A stretch of DNA of 64,000 nucleotides from UBA1535 sp964371035 (GTDB lineage Bacteria; Bacillota; Clostridia; Tissierellales; Sedimentibacteraceae), in NCBI GenBank assembly GCA_964371035.1, contig CAYJLG010000006.1, forward strand, positions 30,448 through 94,447, read 5' to 3'. A model generated the notes under the pieces. The model did not search any database and was not told where the DNA came from. It saw only the letters and a list, made by a program, of their open reading frames with translations. Position numbers and translations under genes: made by a program. Below are positions 27,933 through 37,209 of the stretch, piece by piece. The stretch's first letter is position 1. Every line of letters starts with the position of its first letter.

Positions 27933-29006
27933 TTAGTTCACCCGATTTAAATGATTATTTACTTCCTTAAAAACATCTTCGTGATTTGCTATTTTTTTAG
28001 TAACTAGCAAAATATTTTCGTCATTGATATGCGGAATAATTGCTGCTACTTTGAAATTCAAATCGTTTTTGACTATATCTTTTCCTTTGATATATTTGTT
28101 ATACACAAAACAAATTTTTTCCACCAAGTTTTCTTCTACTTGCTCAGAATACATTTCTATAATAGATAAAATACTTTTTAACTTTATTTTGTTTTCAATA
28201 GTTGAATTTAATACAATAAAAATTTTATTGCAATTTTGTATCAACGCTTGTGTAATTTCATTGTATAAAAAATTGCAGTCTATGATTACAAAATCAAATT
28301 CGCTTGAATTTTTCAAAGTCACTATTAATCTCTCTAAGTCATCTTTTGTTATCTCTGTAATTTCAGCAGGGTTTTTGGAGGTTTGCCAAAAGAAAACTCC
28401 ACTTTCATCTTGTCTGACAACACTTTCTAATCTGCTTACCAAGTCAATTTTTTGATTTTTCAAGGCATAAAAAACTTCACCTATCGTATATTTTCCTTCG
28501 GCACTAAAAACTGCATCTACAGTCGAAAACATCTGCAAATCAATAAATAACACTTTATTACCTGCATTTGCAAGATTGATAGCATGAGCACTTGAAATTG
28601 TAGATGCTCCACTTCCGTTTCCGCTAGACATATATGATATGATTTCTGTTATATTAAGCTGCACATTCGATTTATCTATTCTAAAATAATTTGAATATAT
28701 GTTCATTATTTCTTTGTAAATTAAATTGACATTTTGATATTTAAAAATAACTTTCGTATCATTTTTGATTTCCATATTTTCAACAAGTTTTATCGTCAAT
28801 ATATCTTTAATTATTTTTTCAATAAAAAACACGCTTTCGCCAAGCAAAAGTACCTCTACTTTGTTTTCTTTTAAAAACGACCATAGAGAATCTTCACTCG
28901 TAAAAGCGTGCAACTCAATTTTTTCATTTAAACTAGTATTTACAGCATCAAAAAATTTATTTGTATAACAAAAATCCCCATCAAAAATAGCCATCTTGAT
29001 TTTCAT
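27933..29006 (-). CDS. CpaE/TadZ-like pilus localisation protein
   Basis: A 357-residue protein with an N-terminal receiver-like domain without a clear phospho-Asp and a C-terminal MinD/ParA-type domain. The P-loop region (SSGNGSGAST, 127-136) lacks the signature lysines of the KGGxGKT deviant Walker A motif, as seen in the atypical TadZ group, so ATP hydrolysis is doubtful. Walker B-like VLFIDLQ and FVIIDCN motifs follow. It is the first gene of the Tad operon and would set the site of pilus assembly. Confidence 0.82.
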   Translation of the reverse strand: MKIKMAIFDGDFCYTNKFFDAVNTSLNEKIELHAFTSEDSLWSFLKENKVEVLLLGESVFFIEKIIKDILTIKLVENMEIKNDTKVIFKYQNVNLIYKEIMNIYSNYFRIDKSNVQLNITEIISYMSSGNGSGASTISSAHAINLANAGNKVLFIDLQMFSTVDAVFSAEGKYTIGEVFYALKNQKIDLVSRLESVVRQDESGVFFWQTSKNPAEITEITKDDLERLIVTLKNSSEFDFVIIDCNFLYNEITQALIQNCNKIFIVLNSTIENKIKLKSILSIIEMYSEQVEENLVEKICFVYNKYIKGKDIVKNDLNFKVAAIIPHINDENILLVTKKIANHEDVFKEVNNHLNRVN

Positions 29007-29072
29007 AATATATCCCCTTTATTACGTATATGATTTCCCCTAAAAATACATATATTTTCTATTTGTTACATA

Positions 29073-29101
29073 ATTATACTATAATTCAAAAAAGAATGCA
29101 A
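29073..29101 (-). promoter_or_regulatory. Probable promoter of the Tad operon
   Basis: TTGCAT (29096-29101) and TATAAT (29073-29078) are 17 nt apart on the minus strand, 67 bp upstream of the cpaE-like start. The -35 box lies inside the arm of the terminator of the upstream ribonucleotide reductase gene. Confidence 0.55.
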
Positions 29102-29126
29102 GAAATTTATATCTCTTGCATTCTTT
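29091..29126 (-). terminator. Terminator of the ribonucleotide reductase gene
   Basis: Arms AAAGAATGCAAGA (29091-29103) and TCTTGCATTCTTT (29114-29126) form a perfect 13-bp stem with a 10-nt loop, followed by T residues on the minus strand. It lies just after the reductase stop at 29179. Confidence 0.8.
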
Positions 29127-29178
29127 ATATTTATTATCTATTATTTAGAAACAGTCAATACCGTTCCCGACAAATTAT

Positions 29179-31533
29179 TTATCTTATCGGGCAAACTCCA
29201 CCGTCACAGCTTTCTGTTCCAACATCAAGTTCTACTTCACTAAGTTCATATTTACTTAAAAGAGAAGGAATAAATGGTCTCATTTCTGTAACTCGCTTGT
29301 TGTATTCTTCTTCAGTAATTGATTCATATGGCATCAATTGATAGAAACTATCGTCTAAAGACAAGAATGAAAGCGCAACTACATCATCCCAGTTTTCCCA
29401 CACCCATTTTTCAACATCTTTCCACTCATTTTCTCTAACATGTACAGTAATCGAGCAGTTGTGATCAACGTAGTTTTCCATAAACAACTTGTAGTTTTCA
29501 AGTTGATCTATAGCACTTACATCATATTTTGTCTTTCCAACAGGAGATTTGCAAGGGAATTCTACAACTTTTGTCGTACAAGTCATCGGATCTTGTCCTA
29601 CTTCAGGGTGGATTGAATATCCTAATTCTTCACACACTTTTACTAAAGGATCGTGACTGTTTATTCTTACTCTTCTTACATAATATGGAGAATGTGAATA
29701 ATGCACTCCACTAGATACTGTAGGTAGTTGTGACAAAGTTCCTTCTGGTTTTACAGTAGTTACTAGTATAGGATTTTTTTCACCTATTTCAGATGAATAC
29801 CTTTCAGCTTCTTCTTTGGCAATTTTTCTTAATTTTTTAAGCAATTTAGCTTGTGCTGCTTTATCGAAATCAAGAGCATTTACCATATCTTGCCATCCTG
29901 TTAACGAACAACCTGTCAATTTATCTCTTTGCTGTACACCATCCCATTCAGGCAATTCAAGTTCTACACAAGTCATACGATATGCAGATCTCACAGAAAG
30001 TCTTTGAGCTTCTAACAATCCTGCTTCATCAAGAGTATTGTCTTCATTAACAAATGCAAATACATTAAGAGTAGTAAGGTTACAAAGACCCTTAGAGTCG
30101 AGTAATATTTCACCACAAGGATTTACTCCATTCATGTTTTCTCTTCTCTTAGCACCAGCAACTTCGTTTACCCAGCCTGGTTCTCCAGAATATCTCATCT
30201 GCTCTATCTGCCAATGCAATTGCTCTTTTGTAGGTTTAGCTTTGTAGTAAATAGAGTTATTGCTCATCTGTCTGTGAATAATATCTTTATCAACAATCCA
30301 TTGTCCATCAATTTGTTTATATAAGTTAGATTTAGCTTCTACACAATCGACATCGTCATAATCTATTAGAATTATTTCTGCAGTTCTTCTAACGCCTCCA
30401 ACAACTACATTTTCGCCTATTATATTTGCAATATCTAAACAATCTATAGGCTTTACCTTAAATCTTTGTTGGCCTACTATGCTTGATCTTTTCTTGATAA
30501 CTTTATCAATTTTTGTAAACATGTTTTTCAAACTTTCGTGTCCACTTGCAGTTCCGCCAAAAGTTTTAAGCGCTTCACCTTTAGGTCTAACATTGTCATA
30601 ATTAATAACTATTGTAGCAATGTTTCTATATTCTGAGCTGTATATTAGCTTTAAGAAGAAATCTAACGCCTGAACCCAGCCTTCCTTGCTATCACCTATT
30701 ACTATTGTAGCAGTGCTGTTTTGTCTGAATTCTAGACAAGTATTGTCTTCTCTTTTTTCATTTTCTTTAGGGCTATATGCAGTATGAATAATTTTGTAGT
30801 CGCTTCTAATTTTAGGTAATTTTTCTACGTCTGACTTAAGTAATCTAACGCCTACACCTGAACCTATCATCAGTAGGTAAAACAAATCTCTAAATGCAGG
30901 GAAGTTGTCAATAACTTCAAATGCACAGTTAAAGTTTGCCATAGGGTAATTATACGATACAGGCGTGCCTCCAACCCAAAAAGTTCTACCTGAAAGGAAT
31001 TGTCTAAGGTTAAAAATATTGTCATACAAGGCTTCTGCTTCTTCTTTAGTCGTTGGTACCAAACTACAGTTGTATTCTACTGCTCTTCTAACAGTTTCCC
31101 ACCAATATTCTCTTCTTCTTTCTTCTTCTAACCATCTAGAATATGTTCTATAATAAACAAAACTTCCCAGCTGATTCATAGGGTTTTCAGTATGCTTATA
31201 TTTGCTAATAAACTCTTCTGACAACAACCTAAAATCTCTACGTTTTCTTTTGTCTCGAGATTTGTCTCTTTCATACCTATACAATATATATCTTTTAGCA
31301 ACATCTTTTCTAACTGTATCCATCAGCTTGTCTTCTACTAAATCTTGTATAGCTTCAACAGGTACAGGCATCTTTTTTTCTTCAAGCTCTTTCTGAATAG
31401 CTAGTGATACTTGGTCAACTACCTCTAGGTTAACACCGTCTTTTGTCTCTTTCATCGCCTTGACAATGGCATTTTCAATCTTTACGATGTCAAAATCAGC
31501 CAGTATACCAGTTCTTTTCAGTATCTTTATCAT
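29179..31533 (-). CDS. Adenosylcobalamin-dependent ribonucleoside-triphosphate reductase (class II)
   Basis: A 784-residue class II ribonucleotide reductase that makes dNTPs without oxygen. An N-terminal ATP-cone (about 1-95, KRTGILADFD...) precedes the catalytic barrel, unlike the shorter Lactobacillus leichmannii enzyme. Active-site motifs include FNCAFEV, NPCGEI and the C-terminal redox pair CDGGVC, which matches the thioredoxin-accepting tail of the monomeric RTPR type. It has a strong ribosome-binding site, a consensus promoter with NrdR-like boxes and its own terminator, so it is a single-gene unit. Confidence 0.93.
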   Translation of the reverse strand: MIKILKRTGILADFDIVKIENAIVKAMKETKDGVNLEVVDQVSLAIQKELEEKKMPVPVEAIQDLVEDKLMDTVRKDVAKRYILYRYERDKSRDKRKRRDFRLLSEEFISKYKHTENPMNQLGSFVYYRTYSRWLEEERRREYWWETVRRAVEYNCSLVPTTKEEAEALYDNIFNLRQFLSGRTFWVGGTPVSYNYPMANFNCAFEVIDNFPAFRDLFYLLMIGSGVGVRLLKSDVEKLPKIRSDYKIIHTAYSPKENEKREDNTCLEFRQNSTATIVIGDSKEGWVQALDFFLKLIYSSEYRNIATIVINYDNVRPKGEALKTFGGTASGHESLKNMFTKIDKVIKKRSSIVGQQRFKVKPIDCLDIANIIGENVVVGGVRRTAEIILIDYDDVDCVEAKSNLYKQIDGQWIVDKDIIHRQMSNNSIYYKAKPTKEQLHWQIEQMRYSGEPGWVNEVAGAKRRENMNGVNPCGEILLDSKGLCNLTTLNVFAFVNEDNTLDEAGLLEAQRLSVRSAYRMTCVELELPEWDGVQQRDKLTGCSLTGWQDMVNALDFDKAAQAKLLKKLRKIAKEEAERYSSEIGEKNPILVTTVKPEGTLSQLPTVSSGVHYSHSPYYVRRVRINSHDPLVKVCEELGYSIHPEVGQDPMTCTTKVVEFPCKSPVGKTKYDVSAIDQLENYKLFMENYVDHNCSITVHVRENEWKDVEKWVWENWDDVVALSFLSLDDSFYQLMPYESITEEEYNKRVTEMRPFIPSLLSKYELSEVELDVGTESCDGGVCPIR

Positions 31534-31569
31534 TTCGTTTCCCTCTCCTTATCGTATGTATTTCGTTCA

Positions 31570-31627
31570 ACACTACATATTGTATCACCAAGCTTTATAC
31601 ATGTCAATATAATACTATATGTAGTAT
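31570..31627 (-). promoter_or_regulatory. RNR promoter with two NrdR-type boxes
   Basis: On the minus strand TTGACA (31602-31607) and TACAAT (31579-31584) are 17 nt apart. Two 16-bp imperfect palindromes fit the NrdR box (acaCwAtATaTwGtgt): one at 31570-31585 covering the -10 box, the other at 31612-31627 just upstream of the -35 box. Their centres are 42 bp apart, about four helical turns, against three turns in most described NrdR sites. Repression by NrdR is expected. Confidence 0.75.
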
Positions 31628-31708
31628 TCGCCATGCAGTTATTTGCATTTCATTAGAATATCAATCTTATTTTTTGTCAAGAAATAAAATGTTAAGAATT
31701 TTTAACAA

Positions 31709-31776
31709 AAAATACAAGCACATACAATATGTTGTGTCTGCATTCGAATTTGCATACAATATATTGTTGTGCTTGT
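31709..31776 (-). terminator. Long hairpin terminator after the Ca2+-ATPase gene
   Basis: The outer arms ACAAGCACA (31714-31722) and TGTGCTTGT (31768-31776) pair perfectly, and inner CAATAT/ATATTG blocks extend the stem imperfectly. The minus-strand transcript continues into ATTTTTTG. It lies shortly after the stop at 31796. Confidence 0.65.
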
Positions 31777-31795
31777 TTAAAAGTGTCTACACTAT

Positions 31796-34417
31796 CTATT
31801 TTTTGTTGCTAAAAAATTTTATCAATTCAACTACAGGAATTACTGTGACCGCTAATCCTATAGATAAAAAGTATTCATTTATACTTAGTGGAGCAAGGCT
31901 AAACGCATTTGCTAAAAATGGCACAAACATAACTAACGTTGTTAAAACTAAGCTCATTATCATTGCACCGTACAAATATTTATTGTGTGATTTCAGACTA
32001 AATACACTCTTTGTAGTACTTCTCATGTTGAATGAATGGAATATTTCAGCCATATTCATAGTTAAAAATGCCATTGTTATACCATGATGGCTGCTAGCTA
32101 TTTCCCATACGCCGCTCTCTAAGTAATGACCTATAAAATAAGCAGCAAGTGTTAATAGTGCAACGTAAATACCTTGATATACGACATTAACCCCTAATCC
32201 TCCAGCAAATATGCCTTCACTCTTATTTCTTGGAGGTCTAGTCATGATATCTGGCTCAGCCTTTTCCATTCCTAATGCTACTGCAGGAAAAGTATCTGTT
32301 ATTAAATTTATCCAAAGCAGGTGTACAGGTTCTAAGATAACAAATCCAAAAATTGTAGCTACAAAAATACTAACGACTTCACTTAAATTACTAGCAAGTA
32401 AAAATTGAATAGCTTTTTTAATATTGTCATAAATCCGTCTACCTTCTTCAACAGCATTTACTATAGTAGCAAAATTATCATCGACAAGCACCATATCGGC
32501 TACATTTTTAGTTACATCAGTACCAGTGATTCCCATTCCTACACCAATGTCTGCTGATTTAATACTTGGCGCATCATTTACACCATCACCTGTCATCGCA
32601 ACAACAAAACCTTTATTTTTCCATGCATTTACAATTCTTACTTTATGTTCTGGCTGCACTCTAGCATATACGCCAAACTTTTCTATTTCATCGCTTAAAT
32701 TTTCATCTGAGATTTCATCGAGCATACTTCCAGTAATTGCTTGTGAAGCATCTGTGATAATTTGAAGTTCTTTTGCTATTGCAATAGCAGTGTCAATATG
32801 GTCTCCTGTAATCATTACAGGCCTAATACCTGCTGATTTCGCTTCTTTCACAGCATCTAATACTTCTGGTCTTACAGGGTCTATCATACCTGTCAATCCT
32901 AGAAAAATTAAATCTGTTTCTAACACTTCAGATTCAAACGATACGGGTTGCGTTTCATAATATTTGCACGCTGCACACAATACTCTTAGTGCTTTATCAG
33001 CAAAAACCTTGTTTTGAGCCAAAATTTCGTCTTTATCAGCCTGAGTGATTTCTCTTACAGTTCCATTTTTTAGAATTTTAGTACAACTTTTTAAAATTTC
33101 ATCAGGAGCACCTTTGGTGTATTGTATTATACCATCACTTTTTTTGTGAACAGTACTCATCATCTTTCTTACACTATCAAAAGGAGCTTCTCCTATTCGA
33201 GGTTCTTCAGATTTTAAATCTGTTTTATTAAGGCCCAACTTATAAGCGTAATTAACTAGTGCGCATTCAGTAGGCTCTCCTATCGCACTTCCTTCTTTTA
33301 ATTCAGCATCACTACATAAAGCCATTGCTTTAGCGATCAGTTCTTCATTTTCACCATAATAATCTACAACTGTCATCTTGTTTTGAGTAAGAGTACCTGT
33401 TTTATCGCTACAAATAACTTGAGCAGCACCTAAGGTTTCAACTGCTGTAAGTTTTCTAATAACAGCATTTTTTTCAGACATTCTAGTTACACCTATTGAC
33501 AAAACTAGTGTAACTACTGTTGCCAATCCTTCAGGAATCGCCGCAACAGCCAAACTGATTGCAATCATAAATGTACTTATAAGAGTATCAGCATCTACAC
33601 TTTCAGCCGATATAAGACTAAACACAAATATAAATGCTGAAATAGCAAGGACTGCATAGCTTAAGACTTTGCTTAGTTGGTGCAGTTTTATCTGCAAAGG
33701 AGTTTTTCCTTCTTCAGTTTTAGCTAGCGTATCTGCTATTTTACCCATTTCAGTAGACATACCTGTATTGCAAACTATAGCTTTACCTCTACCATATGCT
33801 ACAGTACTTCCCATATACAACATGTTTTTTCTGTCACCTAATGATACATCTTTTCCGTCTTTTAAGTTCAAGATATCCATAATTTTAGTGACGGGTACAC
33901 TTTCTCCCGTAAGAGCTGCTTCTTCTATTGTCATACTAGCGCTCTCGATGATTCTTCCATCTGCTGGTATAGAATCTCCCGCTTCTAATATTATCACATC
34001 TCCAACTACTATATCTTCACTCTTAACGACAGCTATTTGCCCATTTCTTAGCACCTTTGCGGTAGCAGAAGACATTTCTTGTAAAGCTTCAATAGCTTTT
34101 TCAGCTTTACTTTCTTGATAAACACCTAATACAGAATTTATGATTACTACCGATAAAATTATAATTACGTCAGCTAATCCTTCGTTCGAATAATATGCTG
34201 TAACACCTGAAAGTAGAGCTGCAACCATTAAAATTATGAGCATCGGGTCTTTTAATTGTGCTAAAAATCTAGCTGCAAGACTTGCCTTTTTGCCTTCATC
34301 TAGCTTGTTTTTTCCATTCTGTTCCAATCTTTTTTTTGCTTCATTTTCAGAAAGTCCGTTTTCTGAACTATTCAAATTGTTAAAAACATCTTTTAAATCT
34401 TCTAAATAAAACTTCAT
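31796..34417 (-). CDS. Cation-translocating P-type ATPase, probable Ca2+ pump
   Basis: An 873-residue P-type ATPase of the SERCA/PMCA group (IIA/IIB). It has the N-terminal cation ATPase domain, the actuator motif LTGESVPVTK, the membrane motif AAIPEGL with Glu for Ca2+ binding, the phosphorylation site DKTGTLT near residue 338, the nucleotide motif KGAPDE and the hinge TGDGVNDAPS. About ten membrane helices are visible. It would expel calcium from the cell. It begins 30 bp after tyrS in the same direction and has no clear promoter of its own, so readthrough from the T-box-controlled unit is likely. Confidence 0.9.
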   Translation of the reverse strand: MKFYLEDLKDVFNNLNSSENGLSENEAKKRLEQNGKNKLDEGKKASLAARFLAQLKDPMLIILMVAALLSGVTAYYSNEGLADVIIILSVVIINSVLGVYQESKAEKAIEALQEMSSATAKVLRNGQIAVVKSEDIVVGDVIILEAGDSIPADGRIIESASMTIEEAALTGESVPVTKIMDILNLKDGKDVSLGDRKNMLYMGSTVAYGRGKAIVCNTGMSTEMGKIADTLAKTEEGKTPLQIKLHQLSKVLSYAVLAISAFIFVFSLISAESVDADTLISTFMIAISLAVAAIPEGLATVVTLVLSIGVTRMSEKNAVIRKLTAVETLGAAQVICSDKTGTLTQNKMTVVDYYGENEELIAKAMALCSDAELKEGSAIGEPTECALVNYAYKLGLNKTDLKSEEPRIGEAPFDSVRKMMSTVHKKSDGIIQYTKGAPDEILKSCTKILKNGTVREITQADKDEILAQNKVFADKALRVLCAACKYYETQPVSFESEVLETDLIFLGLTGMIDPVRPEVLDAVKEAKSAGIRPVMITGDHIDTAIAIAKELQIITDASQAITGSMLDEISDENLSDEIEKFGVYARVQPEHKVRIVNAWKNKGFVVAMTGDGVNDAPSIKSADIGVGMGITGTDVTKNVADMVLVDDNFATIVNAVEEGRRIYDNIKKAIQFLLASNLSEVVSIFVATIFGFVILEPVHLLWINLITDTFPAVALGMEKAEPDIMTRPPRNKSEGIFAGGLGVNVVYQGIYVALLTLAAYFIGHYLESGVWEIASSHHGITMAFLTMNMAEIFHSFNMRSTTKSVFSLKSHNKYLYGAMIMSLVLTTLVMFVPFLANAFSLAPLSINEYFLSIGLAVTVIPVVELIKFFSNKK

Positions 34418-34447
34418 TTTTTCCCCCCTATCAAAATATATAACTAG

Positions 34448-35680
34448 TTATTTAATTAAAATTCTATGGAAAATTTTCTTTCCTTTTCTTATCATTGCCT
34501 TGTCATCGCTAAAATCTGCAAGTGTAACAATTCTGTTTAAGTCATCAACTACTTCGTCATTAATTCTAACACCTTTTTGATCTACAAGTCTTCTTCCTTC
34601 GCTCTTGCTAGATATAAGTCCTGCTTTGCTCATAATATCTAGTATGTTAATTCCATTTTCAACATCTGTTTTGTTGATTTCAGTCGTTGGTACATTGTCC
34701 ATGTTTGCTCCATCTGAAAAAAGTGCTTTTGCCGCTTCTTGTGCTTTAACAGCTTCTGCTTCGCCATGTATAATCTTTGTGATTTCAAAAGCCAATATTT
34801 CTTTTGCTTTATTGATTTCCGCACCTTCTAGAGCACCTAGTCTTTTCACTTCATCCATTGGCAAGAAAGTCAGTAACCCTAAGCATTCTTCCACCTTTGC
34901 ATCTTCTACATTTCGCCAGTATTGGTAGAATTCATATGGTGTTGTTTTGTTTGCGTCAAGCCATAATGCGCCTTTTACAGTCTTACCCATTTTAACGCCA
35001 TCGCTAGTAGTAAGAAGTTTGAAAGTCATACCAAATGCAGGTTTTTGTTCTTTTCTTCTTATAAGTTCTACCCCTCCTATAATGTTTGACCATTGATCAT
35101 TTCCACCTAGCTGCATCGTACAATCATATAACTGATTTAATCTTAAAAAATCGTATGATTGCATTATCATATAGTTAAATTCAAAGAAAGTAAGACCTGT
35201 TTCCATCCTTTGTTTGTAGCAATCAGCTGTCAACATTCTATTAACAGAAAAATGCGCCCCAACTTCTCGAAGAAATTCAACATAATTTAAGTTTAACAGC
35301 CAGTCAGCGTTGTTAGCCATTATAGCTTTATCATCATTAAAATCAATATATTTAGATAATTGAGCCTTGAATTTTTCGACATTAGAATCTATTATTTCTT
35401 TAGTCATTACAGTTCTCATATCTGTTTTGCCCGAAGGATCTCCTACCATAGTAGTTCCGCCTCCCATAAGTGCAATAGGTCTGTGTCCTGCTTGTTGCAT
35501 ATGCATCATAGCCATTACAGTCAAAAAATGACCTACGTGAAGACTATCCGCTGTAGCATCAATACCTATATAAAATGTAACTCTTTCTTTTCCAAGAGCC
35601 TCTCTGATTTCATCTTCGTGAGTGCATTGCTCAATAAATCCTCTTTCTTTTAGAACATCAAAAACATTTCTTTTTTCCAT
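34448..35680 (-). CDS. tyrS: Tyrosyl-tRNA synthetase
   Basis: About 410 residues, class I synthetase. The HIGH-type motif is HVGH at 48-51 and the KMSKS-type motif is KMGKT near 235, both as in bacterial TyrS; an S4 RNA-binding domain closes the protein (about 345-405). An ATG at 35695 lies inside ATGGAGG, which is better read as the ribosome-binding site of the ATG at 35680. It is controlled by a T-box leader upstream, so transcription should rise when tRNA-Tyr is uncharged. Confidence 0.95.
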   Translation of the reverse strand: MEKRNVFDVLKERGFIEQCTHEDEIREALGKERVTFYIGIDATADSLHVGHFLTVMAMMHMQQAGHRPIALMGGGTTMVGDPSGKTDMRTVMTKEIIDSNVEKFKAQLSKYIDFNDDKAIMANNADWLLNLNYVEFLREVGAHFSVNRMLTADCYKQRMETGLTFFEFNYMIMQSYDFLRLNQLYDCTMQLGGNDQWSNIIGGVELIRRKEQKPAFGMTFKLLTTSDGVKMGKTVKGALWLDANKTTPYEFYQYWRNVEDAKVEECLGLLTFLPMDEVKRLGALEGAEINKAKEILAFEITKIIHGEAEAVKAQEAAKALFSDGANMDNVPTTEINKTDVENGINILDIMSKAGLISSKSEGRRLVDQKGVRINDEVVDDLNRIVTLADFSDDKAMIRKGKKIFHRILIK

Positions 35681-35742
35681 TTTATTTTCCTCCATAAAAA
35701 TATATTTAATATAAATTGTGCTAATATGTATTTAATATTATA

Positions 35743-35755
35743 TTACTATTCACAG
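35743..35755. repeat. Lone MITE-type end (TTACTATTCACAG)
   Basis: A perfect copy of the terminal repeat of the elements at 18326-18665 and 62313-62562 lies between the T-box terminator and tyrS. No partner end was found within several hundred bp, so it is a relic or solo end. Confidence 0.5.
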
Positions 35756-35796
35756 TCGATTAGTCACGCATACGAAAAAATACGTTATTTAAATAC

Positions 35797-36010
35797 AAAA
35801 AAGGCTACTCCGTCTAAAGGACGAAATAGCCGTGGTACCACCTTAATTTACATTCAAATGAATGTCTCTTTCTCATTAACGCTGAGTCAAAACGTCATGG
35901 TTTCCCATAAAAGCTCCAGAAGCGTAATTCGCAACATGTTCTTACAAGTCTTTCACCACCGACTTGCTCTCTGAAAAGATTTCATGTAACTACTAATTTC
36001 TTTCATCGCA
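35797..36010 (-). promoter_or_regulatory. T-box leader of tyrS
   Basis: The T-box motif AAGGTGGTACCACG is at 35831-35844 on the minus strand. It is followed by a terminator hairpin (arms GGCTA and TAGCC, 35803-35831) and a T tract. Upstream are stem I landmarks: an AGAGAG bulge region, a GGTGGTGAAAGAC loop, and a probable tyrosine specifier TAC (35924-35926) within GAATTACGC. Uncharged tRNA-Tyr should pair with the T-box and favour the antiterminator. Confidence 0.88.
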
Positions 36011-36026
36011 ACAAATATATAATTAT

Positions 36027-36056
36027 ATTTTAATGCAAGCTTTACATAGTTGTCAA
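36027..36056 (-). promoter_or_regulatory. Probable promoter of the tyrS T-box leader
   Basis: TTGACA (36051-36056) and TAAAAT (36027-36032) are separated by 18 nt on the minus strand. The promoter starts 18 bp after the UPF0324 stop, and no terminator separates the two genes. Confidence 0.5.
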
Positions 36057-36073
36057 GAATTATTTTGCTATAA

Positions 36074-37093
36074 CTATGCAATCCCAATTGCAAACTGTAC
36101 AGAAATAGCTACTATTACAACTAATGCTGAAATAATAAACCCGTGAAGCATAGGTTTAAGTCCTGCTTGTTTCATGTTTTTAATATCTGTCTTAAGCCCA
36201 ATTGCTGCAAGTGACATTACCATTAAAAATTTGCTGATTTCTTTTAAAGCAGCCGAAAGTTCCGTCGGAATAATACCCATACTATTTAATCCTGCAAATC
36301 CTAAAAAGCCTAAGATAAACCAAGGAATTACAGCCATCATGTTTATCTTTTGTTTTGTTTCAGAAGTTGCATTTTGCAACGCTAATTCTTTCTTTTTCAC
36401 ATGTACTCCTATAGCCGCAAAAATTAAAACTGTTGGTATAATAGCAATAGTACGAGTAAGTTTTACCATAGTAGCATAATCTCCCGCCGCTTCACTAAAT
36501 GCATAACCTGCAGCTACTACACTAGACGTATCATTGACAGCAGTACCTGCCCACAAACCATAAGCCATATCGGTTAGATTTAACATTTGACCCATGATTG
36601 GAAAAATTAATATCATTATCATGTCAAAGATAAAAGTAGCTGACATTCCAAAAGCAATATCTGTATCGTCTGCATCTATTACAGGAGCAATAGCGGCAAT
36701 AGCTGATCCGCCACAAATACCTGTGCCAGCAGAGATTAAGTTAGACATTTTCCAATTTAAACCTAATGCTTTTCCCGAGAAATAGCCTACTCCAAAACAT
36801 GTTGCAAGAGTAAATAACATTACGATTAAAGAGTGTTTGCCGACTGTAAGTATAGTAGTAACGCTTAAAGACGCGCCTAATAAAATGATTGCTAGCTTTA
36901 AAAGTTTTTTAGAAGTAAAATTCAACCCTACTACTATTTCTTTTGAAGGAGTTTTCAAATAATTTATACCCATTCCTATGAATAATGCAATTACAGAAGC
37001 TCCTATCAAATGAATTGGCAAAATACCTTCAATAATTTTCGAAATAATTGCTACTGATGCTGCAAGGATTACACCTGGTAATATTTTTTTCAT
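36074..37093 (-). CDS. YeiH/UPF0324 family membrane protein (putative sulfate or anion exporter)
   Basis: A 339-residue polytopic membrane protein with about ten helices. Conserved family motifs are GTGICGGSAIAA, with the paired ASTIF-like ATFIF stretch, and WAGTAVNDTSSVVAAG, typical of UPF0324/YeiH. Some members are linked to export of sulfur anions, but transport has not been shown for this one. The divergent LysR gene starts 117 bp away, a common pairing for this family. Confidence 0.85.
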   Translation of the reverse strand: MKKILPGVILAASVAIISKIIEGILPIHLIGASVIALFIGMGINYLKTPSKEIVVGLNFTSKKLLKLAIILLGASLSVTTILTVGKHSLIVMLFTLATCFGVGYFSGKALGLNWKMSNLISAGTGICGGSAIAAIAPVIDADDTDIAFGMSATFIFDMIMILIFPIMGQMLNLTDMAYGLWAGTAVNDTSSVVAAGYAFSEAAGDYATMVKLTRTIAIIPTVLIFAAIGVHVKKKELALQNATSETKQKINMMAVIPWFILGFLGFAGLNSMGIIPTELSAALKEISKFLMVMSLAAIGLKTDIKNMKQAGLKPMLHGFIISALVVIVAISVQFAIGIA

Positions 37094-37209
37094 TTTTTCC
37101 CTCTTTTTTGATTATTTTCATTGATTATATCATTCGTTTATAATAAAATATAATAATTATAAGTAATTGATTGATAAATTATTTTAATTAAGCATTTTTA
37201 GGAGAAAAT
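37094..37209. promoter_or_regulatory. Divergent promoter region of the UPF0324 and LysR genes
   Basis: A very AT-rich stretch with an inverted TTATAAT...AATTATAA repeat near 37138-37162, a plausible LysR-type operator (T-N11-A class). Exact -35/-10 boxes are not distinct. Confidence 0.4.

Noticed and set aside
34639..34824. A 61-codon open frame on the minus strand inside tyrS
   Set aside because: It is an alternate frame of tyrS with no independent support.
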